A DNA stretch of 64,000 bases, taken from NCBI RefSeq assembly GCF_034670125.1, contig NZ_JAXMOC010000002.1, forward strand, positions 62,001 through 126,000. The letters are read 5' to 3'. Within the stretch, counting starts at the first letter, position 1. Every line of letters starts with the position of its first letter. Origin of the DNA: Maricaulis sp034670125 (GTDB taxonomy: Bacteria > Pseudomonadota > Alphaproteobacteria > Caulobacterales > Maricaulaceae). Below the pieces are notes generated by a model. That model saw only the letters and a list, made by a program, of their open reading frames with translations, had not been told where the DNA came from and did no database searches. The position numbers and the translations under genes were made by a program. Below, in pieces: positions 8,133 through 17,050 of this stretch.

Positions 8133-9362
8133 ATGGATCTGGGTATGTCCGAGCGCGTCAAGCCGCTCATCGAGCAGGTTCGCGCCATGGTGCGTGATGT
8201 CGTCATGCCGGTCGAAGAGGAATACCACGCGGAGATCGGCAAGGCCGGCAACCGCTTTGCCTTCACCGACCGCCAAACCGAAATCCTGGAAAACCTCAAG
8301 GCCGAGGCCCGCAAACGCGGCCTGTGGAATTTCTGGCTCACCGGTTCGGATCGCGGCTATGGCCTCTCGACCGTGGAATACGCCTATCTCGCCGAGGAAA
8401 TGGGCTGGTCGCAGCTGGCGGCCGAGACTTTCAACTGCTCGGCGCCGGACACCGGCAACATGGAAGTCATCGAGCGCTACGGCAACGCCGCCCAGAAGAA
8501 GAAGTATCTCGAGCCGCTGCTCGAAGGCAAAATGCGCTCGGCCTATCTGATGACCGAGCCGGACGTCGCGTCTTCGGATGCCACCAATATCGCCTTCTCC
8601 GCTGTAGAAGATGGTGATGAGTGGGTGCTGAATGGAGAGAAATACTGGGCCTCGGGCGCCGGTGATCCGCGTTGCGCCGTCTATGTGTTGATGACCAAGA
8701 CCGAGGGTGATGACGCGCCGCGCCATGGCCGTCACTCGCAATTCCTGATCGACAGTGACCTGCCGGGGATCGAGATCCTGCGCCCGATGACGGTGTTCGG
8801 TCATGACGATGCACCGCATGGGCACATGCATATCCGTTTTACCGATGTCCGTGTTCCCAAGGACTGCCTCATCCTCGGTCGGGGGCGCGGTTTCGAGATC
8901 TCCCAGGGCCGGCTTGGACCGGGACGTATCCACCACTGCATGCGCGCCATCGGTCAGGCCGAACGGGCGCTGGAGCTGATGTGTCGCCGCTCGGTGACGC
9001 GGACCGCTTTTGGCAAGCCGCTGGCCAAGCTGGGCGCCAATTACGACATTATCGCCGAACGCCGCATGGCGATCGAACAGGCGCGCCTGCTCTGCCTCAA
9101 GGCCGCCTGGATGATGGATCAGGGCGATCCGCGCGCGGCTGCGCCGTGGATCTCGCAGATCAAGGTCGTTGCCCCGCGCGTCGCCCTGGAGACGGTCGAC
9201 GAGGCGATGCAGATGCATGGCGGCACCGGGGTGTCACAGGATACCCCGCTGGCGATGATGTGGACCGGTCTGCGCACGCTGCGGTTTGCTGATGGTCCGG
9301 ATGCCGTCCACCGCATGGTCATCGGTCGCAAGGAACTCAAGCCCTACGCCAATGAGGTCTGA
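8133..9362 (+). CDS. Acyl-CoA dehydrogenase, ACAD10/11-like
   Basis: A 409-residue acyl-CoA dehydrogenase. The middle domain has 'MTEPDVASSDATN' and 'NGEKYWASGA'. The C-terminal stretch 'MQMHGGTGVSQDTPLA' followed by 'RTLRFADGPDAVH' is the pattern of the ACAD10/ACAD11 branch, whose mammalian members handle 4-hydroxy/4-phosphoryloxy acyl-CoAs. That substrate is not implied here. GGGGAGAGAG sits directly before the ATG. The 60-base gap upstream ('ACGGTATAAAGATAAA' region) is AT-rich and could hold an internal promoter. The acyl-CoA ligase gene begins two bases after its stop. Confidence 0.9.
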   Translation: MDLGMSERVKPLIEQVRAMVRDVVMPVEEEYHAEIGKAGNRFAFTDRQTEILENLKAEARKRGLWNFWLTGSDRGYGLSTVEYAYLAEEMGWSQLAAETFNCSAPDTGNMEVIERYGNAAQKKKYLEPLLEGKMRSAYLMTEPDVASSDATNIAFSAVEDGDEWVLNGEKYWASGAGDPRCAVYVLMTKTEGDDAPRHGRHSQFLIDSDLPGIEILRPMTVFGHDDAPHGHMHIRFTDVRVPKDCLILGRGRGFEISQGRLGPGRIHHCMRAIGQAERALELMCRRSVTRTAFGKPLAKLGANYDIIAERRMAIEQARLLCLKAAWMMDQGDPRAAAPWISQIKVVAPRVALETVDEAMQMHGGTGVSQDTPLAMMWTGLRTLRFADGPDAVHRMVIGRKELKPYANEV

Positions 9363-9364
9363 TC

Positions 9365-11077
9365 ATGGCGCAGCGTAAACCGGCCCCGCCGCGGGCCATG
9401 CTCGAACAGATTGCCCGGAAGGTGGCGGAGGCCGAACCCGCCCTCAATATCGGCGAGGCCGATGTGCTCGGCGTTCGCCAGAAGGCCTATGTCAATGCAC
9501 CGGCAGACCTGCGCTTTTTGCTGCTGAAAGCGATGGAGCATGGCGACAAGACCGCTGTGGTGTTCGAAGACCAGCGTTGGTCATTCAATGATCTGGCGGC
9601 GCGGTCGGTCGCTGTCGCCAATACGTTGATCGACCGGCACGGCGTCAAGCCGGGGACGCGTGTTGCCCTGGCGCTTCGCAATTGTCCGGAATGGATGGCG
9701 TGCTTCCTTGGCGTGATCGCGGCGGGCGGTGTGATCGTGCCGATCAATGGCTGGTGGACCAGCGAGGAGATGGCCTTCGGGCTGGAGGATTGCGGCGCGA
9801 AAATCGTGATCGCCGGCGCCCGCCAGATCGAACGGATCCGTCCCCATGCCGGACGTCTGGGGCTGACCCTGATTGCCGGGCGCGGCGAGATCGAGGGTGT
9901 CGCCGACACGTTCGATCAGATGGTTGCGGCCAGCGCCGGAAAGGCACCGCCGGAACTGGTGATCGACACCGATAGCGACTTCGCAATCTTCTACACGTCG
10001 GGATCGACCGGAAAGCCCAAGGGGGCGCAACTCACCCATCGCGGCGCGGTTACCACCATCCTGTCCTTTGCCCTTCTGGGGGCGGCGCTGAAACTGGCCA
10101 ATGGGGATGAGGAATTTGTCGATGGCAATCCTGGCGTCCTGGTCTGCCTGCCGCTGTTTCATTGTACCGGTTCGCACGCTGTCTTCATGCTGTCGCTGGT
10201 GTCCGGACGGAAAATGGCGCTGATGCGCAAATGGGATGCCGGCGACGCGGTCGAGCTCATCCAGGCGGAAAAGCTGACCGATATGGTCGGTGTTCCCACC
10301 ATGTCGCATGAGTTGACCCTGGAGGCTGAACGCCGGGGCGAGGTGCTGGAAACCCTGCAATCCATGGGCACCGGCGGCGCCAAGCGTCCCGAAGCCCATG
10401 TCGAGAAGATCAACGAGGTCTTCCCGCAAGCCTGGTCGTCCTCGGGCTATGGCCTGACCGAGACCAATGCGCTGGGCACCTATAATGGCTATGCCGAATA
10501 TCAGGCCAAGCCGGGCTCCTGCGGCGCGCCTTTGCCGGCGGTGACCGACATCAAAACCGTCGATGAGACCGGTAATGAGACCCCGACCGGCGAGCCGGGC
10601 GAGGTCTGGATCAAGTCGCCGGCGGTGTTCCGCGGCTATCTCAACCAACCGGAGGCGACCGCCGACGTGCTGACCGAGGACCGCTGGTTCAAGACCGGCG
10701 ATGTCGGCATCCTCGACGAGGATGGTTTCCTGTTCATCGTTGATCGCATCAAGGACATGCTGCTGCGTGGCGGCGAGAATGTGAGCTGTCTGGAAGTTGA
10801 AGGCGCACTGGCGCATCACCCCGACATCCTGGAAGCGGCCGTCATCGGCATTCCTGATGAACGCCTTGGCGAGCGGGTCGGAGCGGCGGTGCTGGCTCGC
10901 GATGGCGCGAACCTGACCGATGACGACATCAAGACCTTCCTCAAGCCGCACCTGGCGCCGTTCAAGATCCCAGAGCGGATCTGGCACATGGACAAGCCGC
11001 TGCCGCGCGGCGGGACCAGCAAGATCGACAAGCCGGGCCTGCGCAAGATGCTTTTGACCGAAGGGGAGGCAGGCTGA
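9365..11077 (+). CDS. AMP-dependent acyl-CoA synthetase/ligase
   Basis: A 570-residue member of the ANL superfamily that activates a carboxylic acid to its CoA thioester through an acyl-adenylate. The P-loop-like motif 'YTSGSTGKPKGAQ' starts at Y210, and the adenylate-contacting 'SGYGLTETN', the hinge region 'DRIKDMLLRGGENVS' and a C-terminal lysine in 'GGTSKIDK' are present. It follows the third dehydrogenase by two bases and shares one base with the MaoC gene (TGATG at 11075-11079). It supplies the CoA ester consumed by the neighbouring dehydrogenases and hydratase. The substrate is likely a medium or long, possibly branched or cyclic acid, but sequence alone does not fix it. Confidence 0.9.
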   Translation: MAQRKPAPPRAMLEQIARKVAEAEPALNIGEADVLGVRQKAYVNAPADLRFLLLKAMEHGDKTAVVFEDQRWSFNDLAARSVAVANTLIDRHGVKPGTRVALALRNCPEWMACFLGVIAAGGVIVPINGWWTSEEMAFGLEDCGAKIVIAGARQIERIRPHAGRLGLTLIAGRGEIEGVADTFDQMVAASAGKAPPELVIDTDSDFAIFYTSGSTGKPKGAQLTHRGAVTTILSFALLGAALKLANGDEEFVDGNPGVLVCLPLFHCTGSHAVFMLSLVSGRKMALMRKWDAGDAVELIQAEKLTDMVGVPTMSHELTLEAERRGEVLETLQSMGTGGAKRPEAHVEKINEVFPQAWSSSGYGLTETNALGTYNGYAEYQAKPGSCGAPLPAVTDIKTVDETGNETPTGEPGEVWIKSPAVFRGYLNQPEATADVLTEDRWFKTGDVGILDEDGFLFIVDRIKDMLLRGGENVSCLEVEGALAHHPDILEAAVIGIPDERLGERVGAAVLARDGANLTDDDIKTFLKPHLAPFKIPERIWHMDKPLPRGGTSKIDKPGLRKMLLTEGEAG

Positions 11078-11535
11078 TGGCTGCGACCAAACCCAGTGAA
11101 CTGCCCGGCATGGTCGGGACCGAGATCGGTGTATCTGACTGGGCCGAGATCACCCAGGACCAGATCAACACCTTTGCCGACGTCACGGATGACCACCAGT
11201 TCATCCATATTGACCCGGAAAAGGCCGCCCAGACCCCGTTCGGGGGCACCATCGCGCACGGCTTCCTGACCCTGTCGATGTTGTCTTCGATGGCGGGCGG
11301 CACGGCGCTGGTCCTCGACGGGATCGTGATGGGGATCAATTACGGCTTCGAGAAAGTCCGTTTCCTCACCCCGGTCCGAGCGGGCCGGAAGATCCGGGGC
11401 CGGTTCAAACTGGCCGAGGCGGTCGAGCGCAACCCGGGCCAGTGGATGCTGAAATACGATGTCACGGTCGAGATTGAAAACGAGGACAAGCCGGCGCTGA
11501 TGGCGCAGTGGCTGACCCTGCAGGTTGTCGGCTGA
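11077..11535 (+). CDS. MaoC-like enoyl-CoA hydratase (R-specific type)
   Basis: A 152-residue single hot-dog domain. The hydratase-2 motif is clear: 'DDHQFIHIDPEKA' followed by 'PFGGTIAHGFLTLSM', holding the catalytic Asp and His. It hydrates trans-2-enoyl-CoA, usually to the R-hydroxyacyl-CoA. Coupled to the ligase gene by TGATG and followed by an SDR resembling the R-hydroxyacyl-CoA dehydrogenase domain of peroxisomal multifunctional enzyme 2, so the two could act in sequence. Confidence 0.9.
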   Translation: MAATKPSELPGMVGTEIGVSDWAEITQDQINTFADVTDDHQFIHIDPEKAAQTPFGGTIAHGFLTLSMLSSMAGGTALVLDGIVMGINYGFEKVRFLTPVRAGRKIRGRFKLAEAVERNPGQWMLKYDVTVEIENEDKPALMAQWLTLQVVG

Positions 11536-11568
11536 CCGGCACACCAACAATCAAGGAATGACGACAAG

Positions 11569-12489
11569 ATGAGTGAAATTCGTTTTGACGACCGTGTGGC
11601 CATTGTCACCGGGTCCGGCCAGGGCCTTGGTCGCACCCACGCGCTGGCGCTGGCGTCGCGGGGCGCCAAGCTGGTCATCAATGATCTGGGCGGGTCCCTG
11701 GACGGGACAGGCACCGGTTCAGCTGCCGAGGATGTCGCGGCAGAAATCCGCGATGCGGGTGGCGAGGCGATCTCGCATCGCGCCAATGTGACCAAGGCTG
11801 ACGAGGTGGCCGACATGGTCGCCCAGGCGATGGACAAATGGGGCCGGGTCGACATCCTGGTCAACAATGCCGGCATCCTGCGCGACAAGTCCTTTGCCAA
11901 GATGGAGCTGGACGACTTCCGGGCTGTGGTTGACGTCCACCTCAATGGTTCGGCTGTCTGCACCAAGGCTGTCTGGGATATCATGCGCGAGCAGGAATAT
12001 GGCCGCATCGCCATGACCACCTCGTCGTCGGGCATGTATGGCAATTTCGGCCAGTCCAATTACGGCGCCGCCAAATTTGGTCTGGTCGGCCTGATGAACA
12101 CGCTCCATCTGGAAGGCGCGAAATACAATATCCGCGTCAACGCGCTGTCACCGACGGCGGCGACCCGGATGACCGAAAACCTGCTGCCGCCCGCCGCGCT
12201 GGAATTGATGACGCCGGAATCGGTGTCGACCGGTCTGGTCTTCCTGGTCAGCGATGAATGTCCCAGCCGCACCATCCTGTGTGCCGGAGCCGGTGGCTAT
12301 GCCGTCACCAAGGTCCATGAGACCGACGGCATCTTCCTGCCGCCCGAACAGCAGACGCCTGAAAACGTCGCCGCGCGTTTCGCCGACATCTGCGACGAGG
12401 CCGGACAGAAAGAGCTGGGCGCTGGCGGTGAGCAGACCATCAAGTTTCTCACCAAGGCGGCGGCCCAGGCCGGCGTCAAGCTGGGCTGA
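11569..12489 (+). CDS. SDR, MFE-2-type hydroxyacyl-CoA dehydrogenase-like
   Basis: A 306-residue SDR with cofactor motif TGSGQGLG (14-21), NNAG (99-102) and the catalytic Ser153, Tyr165 and Lys169. The sequence 'HALALASRGAKLVINDLGG' and the roughly 50-residue extension after the SDR core resemble the dehydrogenase region of type 2 multifunctional beta-oxidation enzymes, which act on R-3-hydroxyacyl-CoA. This fits the MaoC hydratase encoded just upstream. AAGGA precedes the ATG at a suitable distance. The stop is followed after 25 bases by the quinone oxidoreductase-like gene. Confidence 0.85.
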   Translation: MSEIRFDDRVAIVTGSGQGLGRTHALALASRGAKLVINDLGGSLDGTGTGSAAEDVAAEIRDAGGEAISHRANVTKADEVADMVAQAMDKWGRVDILVNNAGILRDKSFAKMELDDFRAVVDVHLNGSAVCTKAVWDIMREQEYGRIAMTTSSSGMYGNFGQSNYGAAKFGLVGLMNTLHLEGAKYNIRVNALSPTAATRMTENLLPPAALELMTPESVSTGLVFLVSDECPSRTILCAGAGGYAVTKVHETDGIFLPPEQQTPENVAARFADICDEAGQKELGAGGEQTIKFLTKAAAQAGVKLG

Positions 12490-12514
12490 CCCCAAAACAG
12501 GAGAGGCCAAGGCC

Positions 12515-13489
12515 ATGAAAGCACTTCTCTGCAAGGCGTTCGGTCCCGAGGACCAGCTCGTCGTCGAAGATATCGACGCGCCGGCGATCCAGCCGGGGCA
12601 TGTCCGTATCGATGTAAAGGCCGGGGGGCTGAATTTCCCCGACCTGCTGTGCGTGCGCGGGCAATACCAGTTCAAGCCGCCGCTTCCCTTCGTGCCGGGC
12701 ACGGAAGGCGCGGGCGTGATCTCGGAACTGGGTGAGGGCGTCGAGGGCCTCAGTGTCGGTGACAAGGTGTTGTTCAACACGCCGGTCGGTGCCTTTGCCG
12801 ACCAGGCGGTTGTGCCGGCGCCTGCCGTCACGCCAATCCCCGATTCGATGCCGTTTGATGCGGCCGCCGGCCTGACCATCGTTTATGGCACCTCCTATCA
12901 CGCGCTCAAGCAGCGGGCCGAGATCAAGCCCGGCGAGACCCTGCTGGTCCTGGGTGCGGCGGGCGGTGTCGGCCTGGCGACGGTCGAGCTGGGCAAGGCG
13001 ATGGGTGCCAAGGTGATTGCGGCCGCGTCCAGCGACGAGAAGTTGGCGGTGTGCAAGGCGCACGGTGCCGACGAGCTGATCAATTACTCGAGCGAGGACC
13101 TCAAGGCCCGGATCAAGGAACTGACCGGCGGCAAGGGTGTCGACGTGATCTATGACCCGGTCGGCGGCGACTACGCCGAGACCGCCTTCCGCGGTATTGC
13201 GCCCGGTGGACGCCATCTCGTCATTGGTTTTGCCGCTGGCGAGATCCCCAAGCTCCCGCTCAACCTGCCGCTCCTGAAAATGGCCAGCGTGGTCGGGGTG
13301 TTCTGGGGCGCTTGGGCCGGGTCGGTACCCGGTGGCCACAAGCAAAACATGGACGAGCTGTTTGCAATGTTCGAAGCCGGCAAGATCAAGCCGCACGTGG
13401 CCGGGACCTACAAGCTCGAGGACTTCATCGAAGGCTTCAACGCCCTGTCCGGCCGCAAGGCGATCGGCAAGGTGATCCTGACGCCCTGA
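12515..13489 (+). CDS. NADPH:quinone oxidoreductase-like MDR protein
   Basis: A 324-residue zinc-free medium-chain dehydrogenase/reductase. The GroES-like N-terminal domain has 'GGLNFPDLLCVRGQY' and 'PFVPGTEGAGVI'. The Rossmann motif GAAGGVG lies at 147-153, and 'DVIYDPVGGDYAETAF' is typical of the quinone oxidoreductase/enoyl reductase group. The catalytic zinc cysteines of alcohol dehydrogenases are absent. The start is the ATG eight bases after AGGAGAGG. It closes the acyl-CoA cluster, where such proteins often serve as enoyl or acrylyl-CoA reductases, but the substrate is open. Confidence 0.87.
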   Translation: MKALLCKAFGPEDQLVVEDIDAPAIQPGHVRIDVKAGGLNFPDLLCVRGQYQFKPPLPFVPGTEGAGVISELGEGVEGLSVGDKVLFNTPVGAFADQAVVPAPAVTPIPDSMPFDAAAGLTIVYGTSYHALKQRAEIKPGETLLVLGAAGGVGLATVELGKAMGAKVIAAASSDEKLAVCKAHGADELINYSSEDLKARIKELTGGKGVDVIYDPVGGDYAETAFRGIAPGGRHLVIGFAAGEIPKLPLNLPLLKMASVVGVFWGAWAGSVPGGHKQNMDELFAMFEAGKIKPHVAGTYKLEDFIEGFNALSGRKAIGKVILTP

Positions 13490-13517
13490 TGGCCATTCGC
13501 CGTCCAGGCAGAAGTAG

Positions 13518-13540
13518 CGGCGCGCCCGGTGGGTGCGCCG
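13518..13540 (+). terminator. Hairpin after acyl-CoA cluster, possible terminator
   Basis: CGGCGC and GCGCCG arms with an inner CCC/GGG pairing, about 28 bases after the last gene of the cluster. The following bases (TTCTCG) are only a weak T-tract, so termination strength is uncertain. Confidence 0.45.
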
Positions 13541-13641
13541 TTCTCGTCTCTGGACGGACAAAGCAGGCGGAGCGCTTGACCCGCAGCCTGTCTGGCCCAT
13601 CATCCGGTCAGTGTATTTACGCGTTTCCGGGGGAGGGAAGC

Positions 13642-15012
13642 ATGAAGTTCGTGACCACCGCATCCATGGCCATCTTGTTGGCCACACCTGCACTGGCCCA
13701 GCAGCACGCACCACCGTCGGAAGTCCTGGCCGTACATGATCACGTCGCCGCCGTGTCGGCCGACCGGATCGAGTCCGATATTCGCACACTGGCCGAATTC
13801 GGGACCCGCCACACCCTGTCGGAGACCGAGAGCGACACGCGCGGCATTGGCGCCGCCCGGCGCTGGATCTTTGACGAGTTCGAACGAATCTCCGCCGAGT
13901 GCGGCGGCTGCCTGGAGGTCATGTATATCTCCGACACGATTTCCGGCGAGACCCGCATTCCCGATCCGGTCGAGGTGGTCTCGGTGATCGCCATCCAGCG
14001 CGGCCGGATCGACCCCGACCGCTATGTGATGATGTCCGGTGATATCGACAGCCGGGTCACTGATCCGCTCGACGGCACGTCTGACAGCCCCGGTGCCAAT
14101 GACAACGCCTCGGGGATGGCGGGCGTGATCGAAGCGGCGCGGGTGCTCAGCCAGCACGCGTTTGACGGATCGATTATCTATGCCGGTCTGTCCGGTGAGG
14201 AGCAGGGCCTGTTCGGTGGCCAGATCGTGGCGGCTCACGCCATCGAGAATGGCTGGCGCATCAAGGGCGTGCTCAACAATGACATGATCGGCAATATCGC
14301 CGGCATCAATGGCGTCATCAACAACACCACAGCGCGCGTGTTTTCTGAAGGAACACGAGCGGTTGAGACCCCGGAAGAAGCCCGTATCCGCCGCTTTACC
14401 GGCGGCGAGGTCGACAGTCCGTCGCGCAATCTGGCGCGCTTTGTCGACCAGACCGCGGACCAGTACATCCCCAATCTCGATGTGATGATGGTTTACCGGC
14501 TCGATCGCTTCGCTCGCGGGGGGCACCATCGCCCGTTCAATGGCGTGGGCTATCCCGGTGTCCGCATCATGGAGACAAACGAGCATTATGACCGCCAGCA
14601 CCAGGATTTGCGGGTCGAGGATGGCCGTCCCTATGGCGACACCATCGAGGGTGTGGATTTCGATCATGCCGCGCGCCTGACGGCGCTCAATGTTGCGGTG
14701 ATGGCGCAGATGGCCGGCGCGCCGCCATTCCCGGCCAATGTCACGATTGAAGGGGCAGTGCGTCCCTCGACCACGCTGAGCTGGAATGCCGCGGAGGGTG
14801 AGGCCGCCAGCAATCTGGCCGGCTATCGCGTCCATTGGCGGCTGACCGACCAACCGCAATGGCAGTGGAGCCGCTTTGTCGGCATCACCGACACGTTCAC
14901 GCTCGAGAATGTGGTGATCGACAACTACTATTTCGGTGTCTCGGCCGTCGCGTTGGACGGCTCGGAAACGCCCGTGGTGTTCCCGGGACCGGCCGGCTCA
15001 TTCGGCAACTGA
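13642..15012 (+). CDS. Secreted M28-family metallopeptidase with C-terminal beta domain
   Basis: A 456-residue protein with a signal peptide (cleavage likely after A19 in 'TPALAQQ'). The M28 aminopeptidase core follows: 'SPGANDNASG' (metal ligand D154), 'SGEEQGLFG' (E186/E187) and 'NNDMIGN' (D214). The position that normally carries the first zinc-ligand histidine ('SGHxDS') is aspartate here (D134 in 'SGDIDS'), so one metal site may be altered. The last ~90 residues resemble a fibronectin-III-like domain. ATG chosen because GGGGGAGGG precedes it. It probably hydrolyses peptides in the periplasm or outside the cell. It stands alone, convergent with the next gene. Confidence 0.85.
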   Translation: MKFVTTASMAILLATPALAQQHAPPSEVLAVHDHVAAVSADRIESDIRTLAEFGTRHTLSETESDTRGIGAARRWIFDEFERISAECGGCLEVMYISDTISGETRIPDPVEVVSVIAIQRGRIDPDRYVMMSGDIDSRVTDPLDGTSDSPGANDNASGMAGVIEAARVLSQHAFDGSIIYAGLSGEEQGLFGGQIVAAHAIENGWRIKGVLNNDMIGNIAGINGVINNTTARVFSEGTRAVETPEEARIRRFTGGEVDSPSRNLARFVDQTADQYIPNLDVMMVYRLDRFARGGHHRPFNGVGYPGVRIMETNEHYDRQHQDLRVEDGRPYGDTIEGVDFDHAARLTALNVAVMAQMAGAPPFPANVTIEGAVRPSTTLSWNAAEGEAASNLAGYRVHWRLTDQPQWQWSRFVGITDTFTLENVVIDNYYFGVSAVALDGSETPVVFPGPAGSFGN

Positions 15013-15031
15013 CGCCATCCCGAAAGGCCGT

Positions 15032-15058
15032 GACGGACAGGCCGCTGGCCTGTCCGTC
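15032..15058. terminator. Perfect hairpin between convergent genes
   Basis: 12-bp perfect stem (GACGGACAGGCC and its complement) with a 3-base GCT loop, placed in the 54-base gap between the M28 gene and the minus-strand small gene. It has no T-tract, so it may be a bidirectional terminator or a REP-like unit. Confidence 0.5.
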
Positions 15059-15066
15059 GGCCCGGC

Positions 15067-15381
15067 TTACCCGCGCGGGATGATGGTGTAGGTCACGGTC
15101 TCGCCGGTCGCGGCGTTCTGGCCGGTCCATGACGTCCCGACTTCCTGGCTCTCGCCCAGAGGTGCGCAGCCGCTTTCCCCGGTGCTGCGCTGGACGCAGA
15201 GTTCAGCGCCGTCCACCCACCAGGTGCCGGAGATGCCGACATTGGTGGTGTAGGTCCCATCGGCTTCGAAATAGGTGATGTAGCTGCCCGACGGCGAGCT
15301 CACTTCAAGCGCATTGGCGACAAGCGTGTCGACCGGCGAGGCCTGAAGCGCGGCGGCGAGCAGGATTGAACTGATCAGCAT
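15067..15381 (-). CDS. Small secreted protein, unknown function
   Basis: A 104-residue protein with a short signal-like N-terminus (about residues 1-15, 'MLISSILLAAALQAS'). The remainder is polar and beta-rich with two cysteines (in 'ELCVQRSTGESGCAPLG') that could form a disulfide. ATG chosen with AGGGGA eight bases upstream; a longer frame upstream lacks a convincing start. No family recognised with certainty. Isolated, convergent with the M28 peptidase gene. Confidence 0.65.
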   Translation of the reverse strand: MLISSILLAAALQASPVDTLVANALEVSSPSGSYITYFEADGTYTTNVGISGTWWVDGAELCVQRSTGESGCAPLGESQEVGTSWTGQNAATGETVTYTIIPRG

Positions 15382-15655
15382 TGTGGTCTTCCCCTGATTG
15401 GTGCGTGTTGTTGCATGAGCATTGGCGGCGAACGCGCCATTTCGTGCACCGGGTATGAAGATAGAGGGGGAATTCCCGTCCCTCAATACATCTCTTCGCA
15501 AAATTCGCGTGACAGGAGATTGCCTGGGTGGAGGGGTTTTCCTGCTGGCAACACGGCGCAGCTTGAGGGATCAACGCGGCTCGGGTGGCGGCTGGGACCG
15601 GGCGGATCCGGGAAGGCAATGACGGGCACTGATCACCAATCGGGTATGCCGATGC

Positions 15656-16930
15656 TCAGTCGGTCCCGACTCCGGCCGGTGTGGCGAAGTCGAGATGGAT
15701 TGCGGGCAGGGGCGGATGGGTACACCGATGTGCGTCCGTAACGATCCGTGGACTGGCGCGGCCGCCCTGAGGGTCGGCGTCGACGATATCGGCTGTGCCG
15801 TTGTCGATGCAGATCCGGAGGCTGTCCGGCATTTGGCCATCGACCAGTTTGGCGGGGTCAAGATAACCATCCCAGAGAATGTCCGGCATGCGGCCCAGCG
15901 GTCCGGCGATGACGAGGCGCAGGACCTGCAATTCAAGCCCGTCCGGGTTGAGCCCGCCGCCACGAAAGTCATTGTCGTGAACATGCAGGGTTTCGGGGTA
16001 GGGGTCGAACCCGGCCCCGACGTCCAGGATCGGTTGTCCGGCCTCGGTCAGCGCCGCAATGATCATGTTGGCGGACCGGTGATCGGCGATCACATTGCCG
16101 AAGATTTCAACCTGATCGCTTGCCTGCAAAGCGATGCCTGATCCGGTCGGAAGCCGGGCCGCGGCGGTGTCTGTTCGACCGAAACTCTCGAAATTGTTGT
16201 CGAAGACGTGATTGTCGAAGATGCGGGTCGAGCCGATGGATGCGGGTTGGGCCGGTGAGGCGGTCACCAGGATTCCGCCGGAATTGCCCGTCGCCACATT
16301 CTCGTAGAGATCGCAGTCTGTCGTGTTCTCGATCTGTATGCCGACCCGGTTTCGTTCGGCGCGGTTGCGCCGAATGACGACATTGTGCGACTGGCCCACA
16401 TGAATGCCGGCGGCCGCGGCACCAATGGCGATGGAGTCTTCAACCAGGACATTGGTCGACCCGATCGGAGCGATCCCGTAGGCGCCATTGTCGGCGTCAG
16501 GGCCATCAGTCCATTCGACACGAAGTCCGCGAATGACGACATTCTCGGACTGGCTGATACTCACCCCGTCCCCGATCGGATCCTCGATGGCGAGGTTCTC
16601 GAGTGTGATGTTGCGGGCGGTAACCAGCAGGCCTTCCTCGCCCATCACCTGGTCCTGGAAGGACAGGATGGTGCGGTCCGCCCCCTGACCGCGCAGCGTC
16701 AGCCCGTCGACAGTCAGGGCCAGCGGGCGGTCAAACGCAAAAACGCCTTCCGGAATATCAATGACATCGCCAGGGCGGGCATTGACCAGACGTTCGGTCA
16801 GCAAAAAAGGATAAGAGCGGTCAGCGTCGCGGACGTCACGTGTTCCTGTCTCTCCGCAGGCAGCCAAAGACAGGGTGCCAACAAGACAGGCTGTGCGAAA
16901 CAAGGACAAGGGTCGCAAGCTCACATTCAT
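15656..16930 (-). CDS. Lipoprotein with parallel beta-helix repeats
   Basis: A 424-residue protein. Lipoprotein signal with lipobox 'LAAC' (C25), then right-handed beta-helix repeats across roughly 45-330 (recurring 'NVVIRG', 'NVLVEDS', 'NVVIRRNRAERN' and similar). It resembles the family known from Hyphomonas and relatives as a parallel beta-helix repeat-containing protein (TIGR03805-like), whose function is unknown. Pectate-lyase-type folds bind or cleave polysaccharides, but no catalytic site is evident. ATG at 16930 has GGGAG about seven bases upstream, and an upstream in-frame start is less likely because it would lengthen the signal. The usual TIGR03806-type partner is not adjacent here. 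Confidence 0.8.
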   Translation of the reverse strand: MNVSLRPLSLFRTACLVGTLSLAACGETGTRDVRDADRSYPFLLTERLVNARPGDVIDIPEGVFAFDRPLALTVDGLTLRGQGADRTILSFQDQVMGEEGLLVTARNITLENLAIEDPIGDGVSISQSENVVIRGLRVEWTDGPDADNGAYGIAPIGSTNVLVEDSIAIGAAAAGIHVGQSHNVVIRRNRAERNRVGIQIENTTDCDLYENVATGNSGGILVTASPAQPASIGSTRIFDNHVFDNNFESFGRTDTAAARLPTGSGIALQASDQVEIFGNVIADHRSANMIIAALTEAGQPILDVGAGFDPYPETLHVHDNDFRGGGLNPDGLELQVLRLVIAGPLGRMPDILWDGYLDPAKLVDGQMPDSLRICIDNGTADIVDADPQGGRASPRIVTDAHRCTHPPLPAIHLDFATPAGVGTD

Positions 16931-17050
16931 CGACGGCTCCCGGTCACGCAATCGGGCTGATCGCAGAGGCGGGAATTCAACAATGCCGGATCCGATTCGC
17001 CAATCGGATTCAGGCCCGCAGGGTCGCAGGCCCGGACGAAGGTTGCTGGG

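Noticed and set aside
12476..13789. Minus-strand frame of 437 codons
   Set aside because: Antisense to the quinone oxidoreductase-like gene and the start of the M28 gene; the arginine-rich translation has no domain.
15415..15741. Plus-strand frame of 108 codons between two minus-strand genes
   Set aside because: It has no ribosome binding site, runs into the 3' end of the beta-helix gene, and has no recognisable product.
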